Shown piece by piece: positions 30,237 to 39,257 of a stretch of 64,000 nt of DNA. The stretch's first letter is position 1. Each line of letters begins with the position of its first letter. Under the pieces are notes generated by a model that saw only the letters and a list, made by a program, of their open reading frames with translations, searched no databases and was not told the DNA's origin. The DNA lies in NCBI RefSeq assembly GCF_900100755.1, contig NZ_FNCI01000003.1, positions 417,574 to 481,573 on the forward strand, written 5' to 3'. Made by a program: the position numbers and the translations under genes. Source of the stretch: Onishia taeanensis. GTDB lineage: Bacteria; Pseudomonadota; Gammaproteobacteria; Pseudomonadales; Halomonadaceae.

Positions 30237-31890
30237 GCCATATGGCCAGGACACGCCGCCCGCCCGCGCCAGCATCAGCCGGCATACCCGGCTTTCACCG
30301 ATCTGGATCGTGCCATTCGTCGCCATGCTGATCGGCGCATGGCTGCTGTACGACGATTACGTCAGCCGCGGCCCACAGGTCACGCTGATCATGAGCAATG
30401 CCGAGGGCATCGAGGCCGGCAGCACCCTGATCAAGACCCGTAACGTCGAGGTCGGCCGAGTCGAGCAGGTGGGCCTGTCCAGCGACCTGAGTCACATCCG
30501 CGTGATCGCCCGCATGAGCCCTGATGTGGAGCCCATGCTGGTCGAGGACACCCAGTTCTGGGTCGTCAAGCCGCGCATTGGCCGGGAAGGCATCAGCGGC
30601 CTCAACACCGTGCTATCGGGTGCCTATATCCAGCTGCAACCCGGCAGCAGCGACGAGACGAGTAACCGCTTCGAGGTACTCGACCAGCCGCCTGTGGCAC
30701 CCGCCGATGCCAAAGGCATCCGCATCAACCTTGTCGGTCAGCTCGGCAATTCGCTGAGCGTCGGCGACCCCGTCACCTATCAGGGCTTCACCGTCGGCCG
30801 TGTCGAGGAAGCGCGCTTCGACCCCGACACTCGCCGGATGCGCCACCGCGCCTTCATCGAAACGCCCTACGATGTGCTGGTCACCGATAGCACCCGTTTC
30901 TGGCCCGCCAGCGGCATCGATCTCAAGCTCGATTCCGAGGGCGTGAGCATCAACGTCGAATCCCTGGAAGCCCTGCTCGGCGGCGGCGTGACCTTCGGCG
31001 TGCCCGAGGATGTGCCACTTGGCCAGCCGGTGGCAGAAGACACGACGTTCACGCTCTATGAAGATGCCGAAAGCGCCCGCCAGGGGACCTTCAATCGCTA
31101 CCTCGAGTATGTCCTACTGGTGGATGACACGGTGCGCGGCCTGTCCAAGGGGGCGCCGGTGGAATTCCGTGGCGTGCGGGTCGGCACCGTGGCAAGCGTG
31201 CCCTGGGAGTTCAGCATCGATCAGCGCTCGCGCCGCTCAGGCTTCGCCATTCCCGTGCTGATTCGTATCGAGCCACAGCGGCTCGGCGAGAATCTCGAGA
31301 GCCTGGACCTCGAGGCCTGGCGAAAGCGCTTCGAAGGCTGGTTCGAGAACGGTCTGCGAGCCTCGCTGAAGGCCGGCAACCTGCTGACTGGCGCTCTCTA
31401 TGTCGACCTCAACTTCCAGCGCCCCGCCGCCACGCAATATCTCGCCGACAGCTATCAGGACCGCCCCGTGTTCCCCACCACACCGGCGGGGCTCGCGCAG
31501 ATCGAGCAGAAGGTCTCGAGCCTGCTCGACAAGCTCAATGGTCTCGAGGTGGAACCCGTGCTCGACGGTCTGAATCGCAACCTGGACACCTCTCAAGCGA
31601 TGCTCGAGGAAGTGCGAGCGCTGACCGAAAGCGTCAGAACACTGACCGACAACCCCGACACACAGAATCTGCCGGGCACGCTCAACGAAACCCTGGCAGA
31701 GCTCAGGACCACCCTGGAGGGGCTGTCACCGGGCTCTACGGCCTACGACGAGCTCACCGGCACCCTCGAGCGTTTCGACGCCCTGATGCGTGATCTGGAA
31801 CCGGTCGCCAAGACGCTTAGCGAACAACCCAATGCCTTGATCTTCGACCGCCCGCGCGGCGAGGATCCTCAACCGCGAGCCCCCCGATGA
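30226..31890 (+). CDS. pqiB: MCE-domain lipid transport protein PqiB
   Basis: Periplasm-spanning lipid conduit anchored in the inner membrane. In 554 residues, one TM helix (SPIWIVPFVAMLIGAWLLY) is followed by three MCE domains, starting near VTLIMSNAEGIEAGS, IRINLVGQLGNSLSVGD and VLLVDDTVRGLSKGAP. Each contains a conserved V-x-VG-x-V element. A long helical C-terminal region follows, as in the PqiB needle. Three MCE domains identify PqiB rather than LetB (seven). The frame opens at a TTG at 30220, but AAGGA at 30213-30217 fits the ATG at 30226. Confidence 0.94.
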   Translation: MTTEPYGQDTPPARASISRHTRLSPIWIVPFVAMLIGAWLLYDDYVSRGPQVTLIMSNAEGIEAGSTLIKTRNVEVGRVEQVGLSSDLSHIRVIARMSPDVEPMLVEDTQFWVVKPRIGREGISGLNTVLSGAYIQLQPGSSDETSNRFEVLDQPPVAPADAKGIRINLVGQLGNSLSVGDPVTYQGFTVGRVEEARFDPDTRRMRHRAFIETPYDVLVTDSTRFWPASGIDLKLDSEGVSINVESLEALLGGGVTFGVPEDVPLGQPVAEDTTFTLYEDAESARQGTFNRYLEYVLLVDDTVRGLSKGAPVEFRGVRVGTVASVPWEFSIDQRSRRSGFAIPVLIRIEPQRLGENLESLDLEAWRKRFEGWFENGLRASLKAGNLLTGALYVDLNFQRPAATQYLADSYQDRPVFPTTPAGLAQIEQKVSSLLDKLNGLEVEPVLDGLNRNLDTSQAMLEEVRALTESVRTLTDNPDTQNLPGTLNETLAELRTTLEGLSPGSTAYDELTGTLERFDALMRDLEPVAKTLSEQPNALIFDRPRGEDPQPRAPR

Positions 31891-31907
31891 ACGGCAAGGA
31901 GAGCCCC

Positions 31908-32534
31908 ATGATCGTGATCCGTATACTGGCCCTGCTGAGCGCGTTGAGTTGGCTTGCAGGCTGTGCCACCAACGCCGCGCCGACCCGCCAATATGGCCTG
32001 CCGCCCGATCAACTCGCTGCGTCGCAAGCCGGCATCACTGCGGCTGCCGACCAGCGAAGCGGCTCGCAAGTACTGGTCGTTCGACCGCTGGCCATGGCGA
32101 GTTTTCTCGAGCAACAAGGCATCGTGCTGCAACTCGACGACATCACCTTGAACCCGGCCCGGGATCATCTCTGGGCCGAGGAGCTTGGCCCGATGCTCGA
32201 ACGCGGCCTGCGACGCCGTCTGGGCCATCGCCTGCCGGACACTCGGGTACTCGCCGAAGCCAACCCGGCAGCACCGCCCAGCGCCATGACGCTGCGCCTG
32301 GAAGTCGAGAGCTTCCAGGGCCGTTATGATGGCCAAGCGGTCGCGGCCGGCCAGTGGCAGCTGCGTGCCCCGGACGGCGAGTTGCTGACCCTGGATACCT
32401 TCGAGGTCGAGACACCGCTGGACGCCGATGGCTATCCGGCCCTGGTACGGGCCCTCGGCCAGAGCTGGGATACGCTTGCCGACCGGATCGCCGAGCAGGT
32501 TCGCAGCCTGCGCGGAGCGTCCGAGGCGCCATAA
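31908..32534 (+). CDS. pqiC: Outer-membrane lipoprotein PqiC (YmbA)
   Basis: Lipoprotein thought to join PqiB to the outer membrane. A signal peptide ends in lipobox LAGC (the Cys would be lipidated), followed by an ABC-type-transport-auxiliary-like (DUF330) domain; about 208 residues in all. A start at 31887 overlapping the pqiB stop is possible, but AAGGAG at 31896-31901 is correctly spaced for the ATG at 31908, and that start gives a normal signal peptide (MIVIRILALLSALSWLAGC). Last gene of the pqi operon. Confidence 0.88.
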   Translation: MIVIRILALLSALSWLAGCATNAAPTRQYGLPPDQLAASQAGITAAADQRSGSQVLVVRPLAMASFLEQQGIVLQLDDITLNPARDHLWAEELGPMLERGLRRRLGHRLPDTRVLAEANPAAPPSAMTLRLEVESFQGRYDGQAVAAGQWQLRAPDGELLTLDTFEVETPLDADGYPALVRALGQSWDTLADRIAEQVRSLRGASEAP

Positions 32535-32687
32535 AGCTGCGCCCAGCAGATTTTTCTGTCATCATGCGCATCCGCGGCACTTTATGGTCCCTCCTGCCGC
32601 GTCTGTCATCGATTTTTTCTCACGGCACCGCCCGGGACTCGCGCCATCTCACCGGCGAGCGGCGGTGGCGTGTTATCCGGAGTTTGC

Positions 32688-34034
32688 ATGAGCTTTTCCG
32701 ACCTTGGCCTGCGTAGCGAACTGCTGCGCGCGGTCGAAGAACAAGGCTATACCGTTCCCACCCCCATCCAGCGCCAGGCCATTCCGGCCGTGCTCGAGGG
32801 TGGCGACCTCCTCGCCAGTGCCCAAACCGGCACCGGCAAGACCGCCGGCTTCACTCTGCCACTGCTGCAGCGTCTCGCCGACGGCCCGCGCCCCAAGGCC
32901 CGGCAAATTCGCGCCCTGGTGCTGACCCCGACCCGTGAGCTTGCCGCCCAGATCGGCGACAACGTGACCGGCTATGGCCGTCACCTGAACCTGACCTCCA
33001 AGGTGATCTTCGGCGGTGTCGGCCAACAGCCGCAGGTGGATGCCATCCGCCCAGGCCTGGATATCCTCGTCGCCACGCCGGGTCGCCTGCTGGATCTGCA
33101 TCAGCAGCGCCACATCGACCTCTCCAAGGTCGAGACCCTGGTGCTGGATGAAGCCGACCGCATGCTGGATATGGGCTTTATCCACGACATCAAGAAACTG
33201 CTGCGCCTGCTGCCGGCGAAGCGCCAGAACCTGCTGTTCTCGGCGACCTTCTCCAACGAGATTCAAGCGCTGGCCAACCAGTTGCTCGACAAGCCGACGA
33301 TGATCGAAGTGGCGCGTCGCAACACCACCGCCGAGACCGTCGACCAGGCCATCTACAAGGTCGACCGGGAGAAGAAGCGCGAGCTGCTGGCTCACCTGAT
33401 CACCGAGCATCAGTGGTATCAGGTACTGGTCTTCACCCGCACCAAGCACGGCGCCAACCGTCTGGCCGAGCAGCTCTCGAAGCAGAACATCCCGTCGATG
33501 GCGATTCATGGCAACAAGAGTCAGTCGGCACGCACCAAGGCGCTGGCGGCCTTCAAGTCGGGTGACCTGCAAGTGCTGGTGGCTACCGACATCGCCGCCC
33601 GTGGCCTGGATATCAGCGAGCTGCCCCATGTGGTGAATTTCGAGCTGCCCAATGTGGCGGAAGACTACGTTCACCGTATCGGCCGCACCGGTCGAGCCGG
33701 CAGCGAAGGCCAGGCGGTCTCGCTGGTTTGCGTCGACGAACATGGCCTGCTCAAGGGCATCGAACGGCTGATCAAGCGCGACCTCGAAAAGCGCATCGAG
33801 CCGGGCTTCGAGCCCGACCCCAACGCCAAGCCCGAGCCCATCGAGAATGGTCGCGGCAAGGGCGGCGGTCGCGGCCGCTCTGGAAACGGCCGCGGCGGCA
33901 GCGGCCGTGGTGGAGACAACCGCAATGCGAGCGGTAACGGTAATGGCCGCGGCGGCAATGCCGGCAACGGCCAGCGCCGCCAGGACGAGGCGCGCGCGCC
34001 ACGCCGCCGTGCCAAGCGCCCCCAGCAGGCCTGA
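32688..34034 (+). CDS. rhlE: DEAD-box ATP-dependent RNA helicase, RhlE type
   Basis: RNA-unwinding enzyme in ribosome assembly and RNA turnover. In 448 residues: Q motif with [14 protein letters not shown], motif I AQTGTGKT, Ia PTRELAAQ, motif II DEAD, motif III SAT, and motif [12 protein letters not shown]. The core ends near residue 375, and a low-complexity Gly/Arg/Asn tail (RGG-like repeats, then a basic end) follows, as in RhlE proteins. The frame opens at a GTG at 32670, but GGAG at 32679-32682 supports the ATG at 32688. The 153-bp leader after pqiC may carry its own promoter. Confidence 0.93.
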   Translation: MSFSDLGLRSELLRAVEEQGYTVPTPIQRQAIPAVLEGGDLLASAQTGTGKTAGFTLPLLQRLADGPRPKARQIRALVLTPTRELAAQIGDNVTGYGRHLNLTSKVIFGGVGQQPQVDAIRPGLDILVATPGRLLDLHQQRHIDLSKVETLVLDEADRMLDMGFIHDIKKLLRLLPAKRQNLLFSATFSNEIQALANQLLDKPTMIEVARRNTTAETVDQAIYKVDREKKRELLAHLITEHQWYQVLVFTRTKHGANRLAEQLSKQNIPSMAIHGNKSQSARTKALAAFKSGDLQVLVATDIAARGLDISELPHVVNFELPNVAEDYVHRIGRTGRAGSEGQAVSLVCVDEHGLLKGIERLIKRDLEKRIEPGFEPDPNAKPEPIENGRGKGGGRGRSGNGRGGSGRGGDNRNASGNGNGRGGNAGNGQRRQDEARAPRRRAKRPQQA

Positions 34035-34088
34035 TAGTGCTGGGGCCTGAGAAGGCCGCCAGCGCTACCTTCGCCCGCAGGCCCCTTG

Positions 34089-34118
34089 CGATGCCGCCTC
34101 TGGCGGCATCGTTGCATT
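34089..34118 (+). terminator. Hairpin after rhlE, probable terminator
   Basis: A perfect 10-bp stem (CGATGCCGCC, loop TCT, GGCGGCATCG) lies 54 bp after the rhlE stop. The following sequence TTGCATTG is only weakly T-rich, so termination could be partial. Confidence 0.55.
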
Positions 34119-34197
34119 GAAGTAACGCAAGGATGCGTCGCATCATGACCCGCGACTCTCGATACGGGGAGCGCTTTCCCTTCTAGATATTGCTGCC

Positions 34198-35418
34198 ATG
34201 ACCAACACCACCACACCTCGCACACCGCTGTTGGGCTTTCTGCTGCTGATGATCCTGGTCGGAATCAACCTGCGGCCGGCGCTATCGTCGCTGGCACCAG
34301 TTCTGGCCCGCATCCAGGCCGATACCGGGCTTTCCCCGACCAGCATCGGTGCACTGACTACCCTGCCCGTCGTGTGCCTGGGGCTCTTTGCGCCACTGGC
34401 GCCCTGGCTTGCCAAACGGATTGGCCCAGAGCGCGCTTTGTCTCTGGCGCTGATGCTGCTGGCCCTGGCGCTTTCCTTGCGGGCATCCGCCCTTACCTGG
34501 CTGCTGTTCCTTGGCACCTTGCTGGCGGGTGGCGCAATCGGCATTGCCGGCAGCCTGCTGCCTGCACTGGTCAAACGCGAGCTGCCTCACGGTGCCGACC
34601 TGATGACTGGCGTCTACACCATGGCCCTGTGCCTGGGAGGAGCGCTGGGCGCCGGCCTGAGCATCCCCTTGGCCGATGCTCTTGGCAGTTGGCGGCTGGC
34701 ACTGGGCAGCTGGGCACTGATCGCAGTGCTGGCTCTAGTGTTCTGGCGTTGGCGCATGCCACACCCCTGGCCGGACCGCCAGGCGGCCTCCAAGCCCGCT
34801 CCCAAGGCTCGGCTGCTGAAAACCCCCTTAGCCTGGCAGGTCACGCTACTGATGGGATCGATGTCGTCGCTTGCCTACATCGTCTTTGGCTGGCTGCCGG
34901 TGCTTCTCCAGCGTCGCGGCCTCAGCGAGCAGGAAGCCGGCTGGCTGCTGGCCATATCGGTCATGTTCCAGCTGGTGTCGGCCATTGGTGCCCCTTGGCT
35001 GGCCCGGCTCGGCCGCGACCAGCGGCCTGCCCTGCTGCTGATGCTTGCGGCCAACGGCGCCGGCATGATGCTACTGCTGCTGGGCCCGGTGGAGTATCGC
35101 TGGCCGGGCGTGGTGTTACTGGGTCTTGGTCAGGGTGGCTGCTTCAGCATGGCCCTTACTCTCGTGGTGCTGCGCAGCGGCGACTCACGGCTTGCCGGCA
35201 AGCTGTCGGGCATGGCACAGGGAATCGGCTACTGCCTGGCAGCCATGGGGCCACTCGGCATCGGCATCCTGCTGGACCGCGGCGCCACTTTGCCTCAAGT
35301 CTGTATGCTGCTGGGCGCCATCCTGATGTTCGCGGCGGTCTTCGCCCTGTTCGCCGGGCGCAACCGTCGGCTGGAGTTCGATGGCGCCGGGCAACTGGTG
35401 ACCAAGCGGCGCCCTTGA
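34198..35418 (+). CDS. MFS transporter, CynX/NimT type
   Basis: Twelve-helix major facilitator in the cyanate/2-nitroimidazole transporter subfamily. The N-terminus shows the subfamily signature LVGINLRPALSSLAPVL, followed by the helix 2-3 loop element LAPWLAKRIGPERAL. The central cytoplasmic loop (WPDRQAASKPAPKARLL) divides two six-helix halves. The length of 406 residues is normal. No convincing ribosome-binding site precedes the ATG, so the start is tentative. The substrate cannot be told from sequence; no cyanase gene is adjacent. Confidence 0.85.
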   Translation: MTNTTTPRTPLLGFLLLMILVGINLRPALSSLAPVLARIQADTGLSPTSIGALTTLPVVCLGLFAPLAPWLAKRIGPERALSLALMLLALALSLRASALTWLLFLGTLLAGGAIGIAGSLLPALVKRELPHGADLMTGVYTMALCLGGALGAGLSIPLADALGSWRLALGSWALIAVLALVFWRWRMPHPWPDRQAASKPAPKARLLKTPLAWQVTLLMGSMSSLAYIVFGWLPVLLQRRGLSEQEAGWLLAISVMFQLVSAIGAPWLARLGRDQRPALLLMLAANGAGMMLLLLGPVEYRWPGVVLLGLGQGGCFSMALTLVVLRSGDSRLAGKLSGMAQGIGYCLAAMGPLGIGILLDRGATLPQVCMLLGAILMFAAVFALFAGRNRRLEFDGAGQLVTKRRP

Positions 35419-35507
35419 ATGCCTCAACCCAATAGGCTCTCCAAGGACCGTTGCTGAGACTAGCGTTGCCACCAGCAGATAACGCACATCGTACTGGTTC
35501 ATCATAC

Positions 35508-35545
35508 GCCCCCGAAGGTTGGGTTGAGTGTTCAACCTTCAGGGG
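35508..35545. repeat. Imperfect 14-bp inverted repeat in a gene-free gap
   Basis: Arms CCCCC-GAAGGTTG (35509-35521, one base shorter) and CAACCTTCAGGGGG (35532-35545) are complementary apart from one bulged base, around a 10-base spacer. The repeat lies in the 240-bp gap between the MFS gene and the convergent GST gene; a T-rich run (TTTTCTTTTTTATG) follows about 20 bp later on the plus strand. It could be a terminator for the MFS gene or a relic of a mobile-element end. I see no gene in the gap. Confidence 0.6.
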
Positions 35546-35658
35546 GCAGTTCACCTGTGCGGCGACCTTTTCTTTTTTATGTTCGTCTTACGTCAGTCGC
35601 TTTTACCGCTGACGATGAAAACTCGGCCGCATCGGGGTCGTTGACCGCCACCAAGCGC

Positions 35659-36336
35659 CTAGCCGGACATAGAAAACTCACCGCCCTTTTCAACCGCGCG
35701 CTGATAGGCCTTCCGCTCGCCCATCCGTGCCAGCAAATCAGTGAGCCGTGGATAGTCGCCTAGCCTACCTTGCCCCTCGAGGGCCAGCAGCGGGAAGCTC
35801 ATCTGGATGTCGGCAGCGCTGAAGGTCTCGCCCGAAAGCCAGGCATGCTGGCCGCACTCACCTTCCCAGAACGCTAACAGATCGCGAATCTGCGGATCGA
35901 GAAACTTGGTTTTGACCCCATTCGCCAGCAGACGAGCGATGGGGCGAATCAACGCCGGCACCGGTGGCTTGTCCAGGCGCGAGAACACCAGCGTCATCAC
36001 CAAGGGCGGCATCGCCGATCCCTCGGCATGGTGCAGCCAGAAACGGTAACGCCGCCGTTCCGGCGTGCCCGCAGGCGGCAACAGCTGGCCGTCATCGAAG
36101 CGCTCGAGCAGATACTCGATAATCGCGCCGGACTCGGCGACGACCTCACCTTCGCGCTCGGTATCGACGATGACCGGCGATTTACCCAGCGGGTGAACCT
36201 GCTTGAGCGACTCAGGCGCCAGCATCGTCTTGGGATCGCGCCGATAAGTGATCACTTCGTAGTCGGCAGAAAGCTCCTCTAGCAGCCAGATAACGCGCTG
36301 GGACCGAGAGTTCTCCAGATGGTGCACTTCAATCAT
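35659..36336 (-). CDS. Glutathione S-transferase family protein
   Basis: 225-residue GST. The N-terminal thioredoxin-like domain has SRSQRVIWLLEEL (with candidate active-site Ser residues), HPLGKSPVIVD (cis-Pro) and ESGAIIEYLLERF, the glutathione gamma-glutamyl-binding element. The C-terminal all-helical domain includes WLSGETFSAADIQMSFPL with the N-capping Ser/Asp motif. AGGAG lies six bases before the ATG. The gene is monocistronic and divergent from the response-regulator operon. The specific substrate is unknown. Confidence 0.9.
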   Translation of the reverse strand: MIEVHHLENSRSQRVIWLLEELSADYEVITYRRDPKTMLAPESLKQVHPLGKSPVIVDTEREGEVVAESGAIIEYLLERFDDGQLLPPAGTPERRRYRFWLHHAEGSAMPPLVMTLVFSRLDKPPVPALIRPIARLLANGVKTKFLDPQIRDLLAFWEGECGQHAWLSGETFSAADIQMSFPLLALEGQGRLGDYPRLTDLLARMGERKAYQRAVEKGGEFSMSG

Positions 36337-36511
36337 CGTCGTCTCCTGACAAGGAAATAGGCGTCATTGCGCTACGCCGTCGTTTGGACGCGAAGTGTCA
36401 AACGAGCGTTCAAGTAGCCTATCAGCTCCTGCCAAGGTCGTCTTTCAGTCTCTGTCGCGGCCACTAGACTCAGAAGTGGCAGCACAACCTTGATCACAGG
36501 GAGGCATCACG

Positions 36512-36886
36512 ATGGCCAAGGTGCTGGTAGTGGATGACGAACCGAACATCGTCCTGTCACTTGAATTCCTGATGCAACAGGCAGGCTTCGAGGTGATCAC
36601 TGCCGTAGACGGCGAAAGCGCCTTGACCCGGATTGCCGAAATGCCCCCGGACCTGGTATTGCTGGACATCAGCCTGCCGGGCATAAGCGGCTTCGACGTG
36701 CTGGAGCGGCTACGCGCCATGCCAACCTCAGCGCGTCTGCCGATCATCATGCTCACCGCCCACGGTCGCGAAGTCGAACGAGAGAAAGGGTTAGCGCTGG
36801 GCGCAGATGACTACATCACCAAGCCCTTCTCGACCCAGGCGCTAGTCGATAAGGTCAAGGCTTTGCTAGACGAGTCCGCCGCATGA
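36512..36886 (+). CDS. Stand-alone receiver-domain response regulator
   Basis: 124-residue CheY-like protein with no output domain. Phospho-acceptor Asp52 ([10 protein letters not shown]), acidic pair Asp8-Asp9, switch Thr82 (MLTAHG) and Lys104 (YITKPFS) are all present, so it should be phosphorylated. It begins a compact gene group: ATGA overlap with the exonuclease/pseudokinase gene, then a small membrane protein and a transporter-type sensor kinase that itself has no receiver. This makes the receiver a likely acceptor of that kinase (inference). CACAGGGAGG lies before the ATG. Confidence 0.92.
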   Translation: MAKVLVVDDEPNIVLSLEFLMQQAGFEVITAVDGESALTRIAEMPPDLVLLDISLPGISGFDVLERLRAMPTSARLPIIMLTAHGREVEREKGLALGADDYITKPFSTQALVDKVKALLDESAA

Positions 36887-39042
36887 GCCCGCCCCGTCGC
36901 CAGCACTTGATCGGCGCCTGGCTTTTGCTCAGCGGCCTGAGCCTGTTTGGCGGTGCCTTCCTGGCACTTTGGCTCGATAGCCGCTTGGCGCCGACCGGCG
37001 CCGAACGTATTGCCCTGTGGGCCGGATGCCTGGCCGGTGCCGGCTGCGTGTTCCTGTTGGGCCTGTTGCTCGAGCGCCGGCTGTTTGCACCGCTTCGCCA
37101 TCTGCAGGTTCAGGTAGCACGCATGGTGGCAAGCCCCGACGCCCGCGACGACTATCGCCCCGAGGGCTGGCTAAGCGGCCTTGGCCCAGATCTCCTGAAA
37201 CTACGCGAGCACTGGCGACAGGACCGCTCACAGCTAGCCGGTGCCCATGCCGAAGGAGCCAGGAGCGCCGCCCGCATTCGCCTGGAGCTCGAAGCCCTGC
37301 TGCAAGTATTGGACACCCCGCTGCTGCTTTGCGACCGTCACCGCCGCCTGCTGCTGTTCAATCAGGCCGCCGAGGCACTGTTCTCGGAACATCCCGGGTT
37401 CGGACTGGGCAAGCGCCTGGAGGGCCTCTTCGCTCTTGCCAGCCTGTCGGAGGCCCTCGACCACCTGCCCAGCGACGGTTCGCCACGGGAACTATTGATT
37501 CCTCAACAAGATCGCTGGCTTCACGGCTGCCTGCGCCGGGTGCCCAATAGCGATTGCGAGACCTTGATCACCCTGACCGACAGCACCGCCGCCTGGCACT
37601 GCGAGATGGGCACCAGAGCGAGCCTCGCCGAAGCCCTCGTGGCCGTCCGCCGTCATGGCGCCGGGCTCTCAAGTGCCGCCGAGGCGCTCAGTCAGTTGCA
37701 CTCGCCCAACCATCCGGCAATCCAGGCAACGGATGACCCGCATGATCACGAAGCGCGGCAGCCCGGCGCCTCTTCGACACCCGCCCAAGGAATACGGCCG
37801 GCAACGTCACAGGGCAGCGTCGAGGTTTCTCTGACCAAGCGGCTCTCCGACATCATCGGTCAAGAAAGCCAGGAGCTCGGTCAGGCAATTGATCGGCTCG
37901 GCAAGACGCTCGAGGCCCTCCAGCGCCAGGGCGAACGGCTGGCACCGCTGTGGTCGAACGATCTTTGGCAGGCCCTCAACGACCGACTGGCCGGCTCGTC
38001 GCTGACGCTTACCCCGGTCGGCATGCCGGCCTGGTTCAAGGCCGATGCCCCGGCCTTGCTGGTGATGCTAGAGGCCCTGACCAGCCGTCTTAGTGACCTG
38101 GTCGACGTGCGCCACCTTGATGCTGAAACCTGCCTGGGCAACAGGCGCGTCTACCTGGACCTGATCTGGCTGGGCAGCTCGCTGCCCCAACACCAGTTGG
38201 CTAGGTGGAAGGCCCTGCGGCTCGACGCCTTGCCGCTCTCCCCCCGCATAGAGGATCTGCTGCACCAGCATGACAGCGACCTTTGGAGCCTTCAGGACAC
38301 TGATGGCCACCATGCCCGGCTGCGATTCCCGCTACCCGCAGTGGAACGGGTGGGGCCACCGCTCACTCGTCCATCGCCCCGCCCTGAGTTCCACGACTTC
38401 GGCATTGCTGACCTGCCATCCCCCGAGGCCGAGCTGGCCGCCTGTCCGCTGGCTCAACTCGAGATAGTGGCTTTCGATACCGAGACCACTGGGCTTGCCC
38501 TGCGCCAGGGCGACCGGGTAATCAGCATCGGCGCCTGCCGCATCGTCAACGGGCGACTGCTCGCCAATGACACCTTCGATGTGCGGATCGATCCGGGGCG
38601 CCCGATTCCCCCGGCCAGTACCGCCATTCACGGCCTGACAGATAGTGATGTACTGGGCGCCCCTCCGCTGAGTCAGGTACTGCCACGCTTTCGCGACTAC
38701 TTGGGAGATGCGGTGATTCTCGCCCATAACGCCGCCTTCGACCTCCTGGCGCTGCAGTCACCGGGAGCCGGAGTGGCCCTCAACATGCCGGTGCTCGATA
38801 CCCTGCTGCTGTCTCGTGCCCTGGACCCATCGCTCGACGGCCACGACTTGGACAGTCTGGCCGACCGCTACGCCTTGAGCTTTGCCGCAGGCACCCGCCA
38901 CACGGCGCTCGGCGACGCCCGGGTCACGGCCGAGCTGTGGTTGGCCATGCGCACACGCCTGGAGGCGCGCGGCATTCATACCCTGGCCGATGCCCTGGCA
39001 CTGCAGTCAAGCGCCTTCGACCGGCAGGATGCCAGCCTATGA
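36883..39042 (+). CDS. Membrane sensor-like protein fused to a DEDDh 3'-5' exonuclease
   Basis: 719 residues. Two N-terminal membrane helices (about 10-32 and 44-66) with almost no periplasmic loop; a HAMP/coil-like stretch; a PAS-like region (about 140-230, [21 protein letters not shown]). Next comes a region laid out like a histidine kinase but without the phospho-acceptor His or the N and G boxes (about 240-515; [20 protein letters not shown] sits where the N box would be). The C-terminus (527 on) is a complete DnaQ-like exonuclease: Asp532/Glu534 (FDTETTGL), Asp620 (AHNAAFD), His673 and Asp678. It is often labelled polymerase III epsilon-like, but it is membrane-bound and in a signalling operon. 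The nucleic-acid substrate is unknown. Confidence 0.85.
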   Translation: MSPPRRQHLIGAWLLLSGLSLFGGAFLALWLDSRLAPTGAERIALWAGCLAGAGCVFLLGLLLERRLFAPLRHLQVQVARMVASPDARDDYRPEGWLSGLGPDLLKLREHWRQDRSQLAGAHAEGARSAARIRLELEALLQVLDTPLLLCDRHRRLLLFNQAAEALFSEHPGFGLGKRLEGLFALASLSEALDHLPSDGSPRELLIPQQDRWLHGCLRRVPNSDCETLITLTDSTAAWHCEMGTRASLAEALVAVRRHGAGLSSAAEALSQLHSPNHPAIQATDDPHDHEARQPGASSTPAQGIRPATSQGSVEVSLTKRLSDIIGQESQELGQAIDRLGKTLEALQRQGERLAPLWSNDLWQALNDRLAGSSLTLTPVGMPAWFKADAPALLVMLEALTSRLSDLVDVRHLDAETCLGNRRVYLDLIWLGSSLPQHQLARWKALRLDALPLSPRIEDLLHQHDSDLWSLQDTDGHHARLRFPLPAVERVGPPLTRPSPRPEFHDFGIADLPSPEAELAACPLAQLEIVAFDTETTGLALRQGDRVISIGACRIVNGRLLANDTFDVRIDPGRPIPPASTAIHGLTDSDVLGAPPLSQVLPRFRDYLGDAVILAHNAAFDLLALQSPGAGVALNMPVLDTLLLSRALDPSLDGHDLDSLADRYALSFAAGTRHTALGDARVTAELWLAMRTRLEARGIHTLADALALQSSAFDRQDASL

Positions 39043-39233
39043 TGCCGCCGCGCCGGACGGAACGCCTGGTGGTGCTGGTCATACTGGCCGCGCTGCTGTT
39101 CACGCCACCGCTGATCCTGCTCGCCGACCGCCCGGCCGGCGGCCTATCCTGGCTCGCCGCCTATCTGTTCGTGGCCTGGGCTCTGGTGATTGGCTTGGCG
39201 GCCTGGCTGTTGGAGAGGGAGCCCAAGGAATGA
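39039..39233 (+). CDS. Small two-helix membrane protein in the sensor-kinase operon
   Basis: 64 residues starting [12 protein letters not shown], with two hydrophobic helices (about 9-24 and 32-55) and a charged end (EREPKE). The ATG overlaps the stop of the exonuclease gene (ATGATG around TGA), so it is probably translationally coupled. The sensor kinase with a sodium:solute-symporter domain starts 25 bp later. Small two-helix partners (DUF485/DUF4212-like) often precede SSSF-type transporters, and this one resembles them in size and position; I cannot assign a family with confidence. Confidence 0.75.
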   Translation: MMPPRRTERLVVLVILAALLFTPPLILLADRPAGGLSWLAAYLFVAWALVIGLAAWLLEREPKE

Positions 39234-39257
39234 GCGTCACTTGCGAGAGCCGCTGGC

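Noticed and set aside
32673..33743. 356-codon minus-strand frame opposite rhlE
   Set aside because: Antisense shadow; low-complexity His/Gln/Asp-rich product, while rhlE has all helicase motifs.
36883..39042. Annotation as DNA polymerase III epsilon subunit (dnaQ)
   Set aside because: Only the last 190 residues match; two membrane helices, a sensor-like middle region and an operon with a sensor kinase argue against a replication role.
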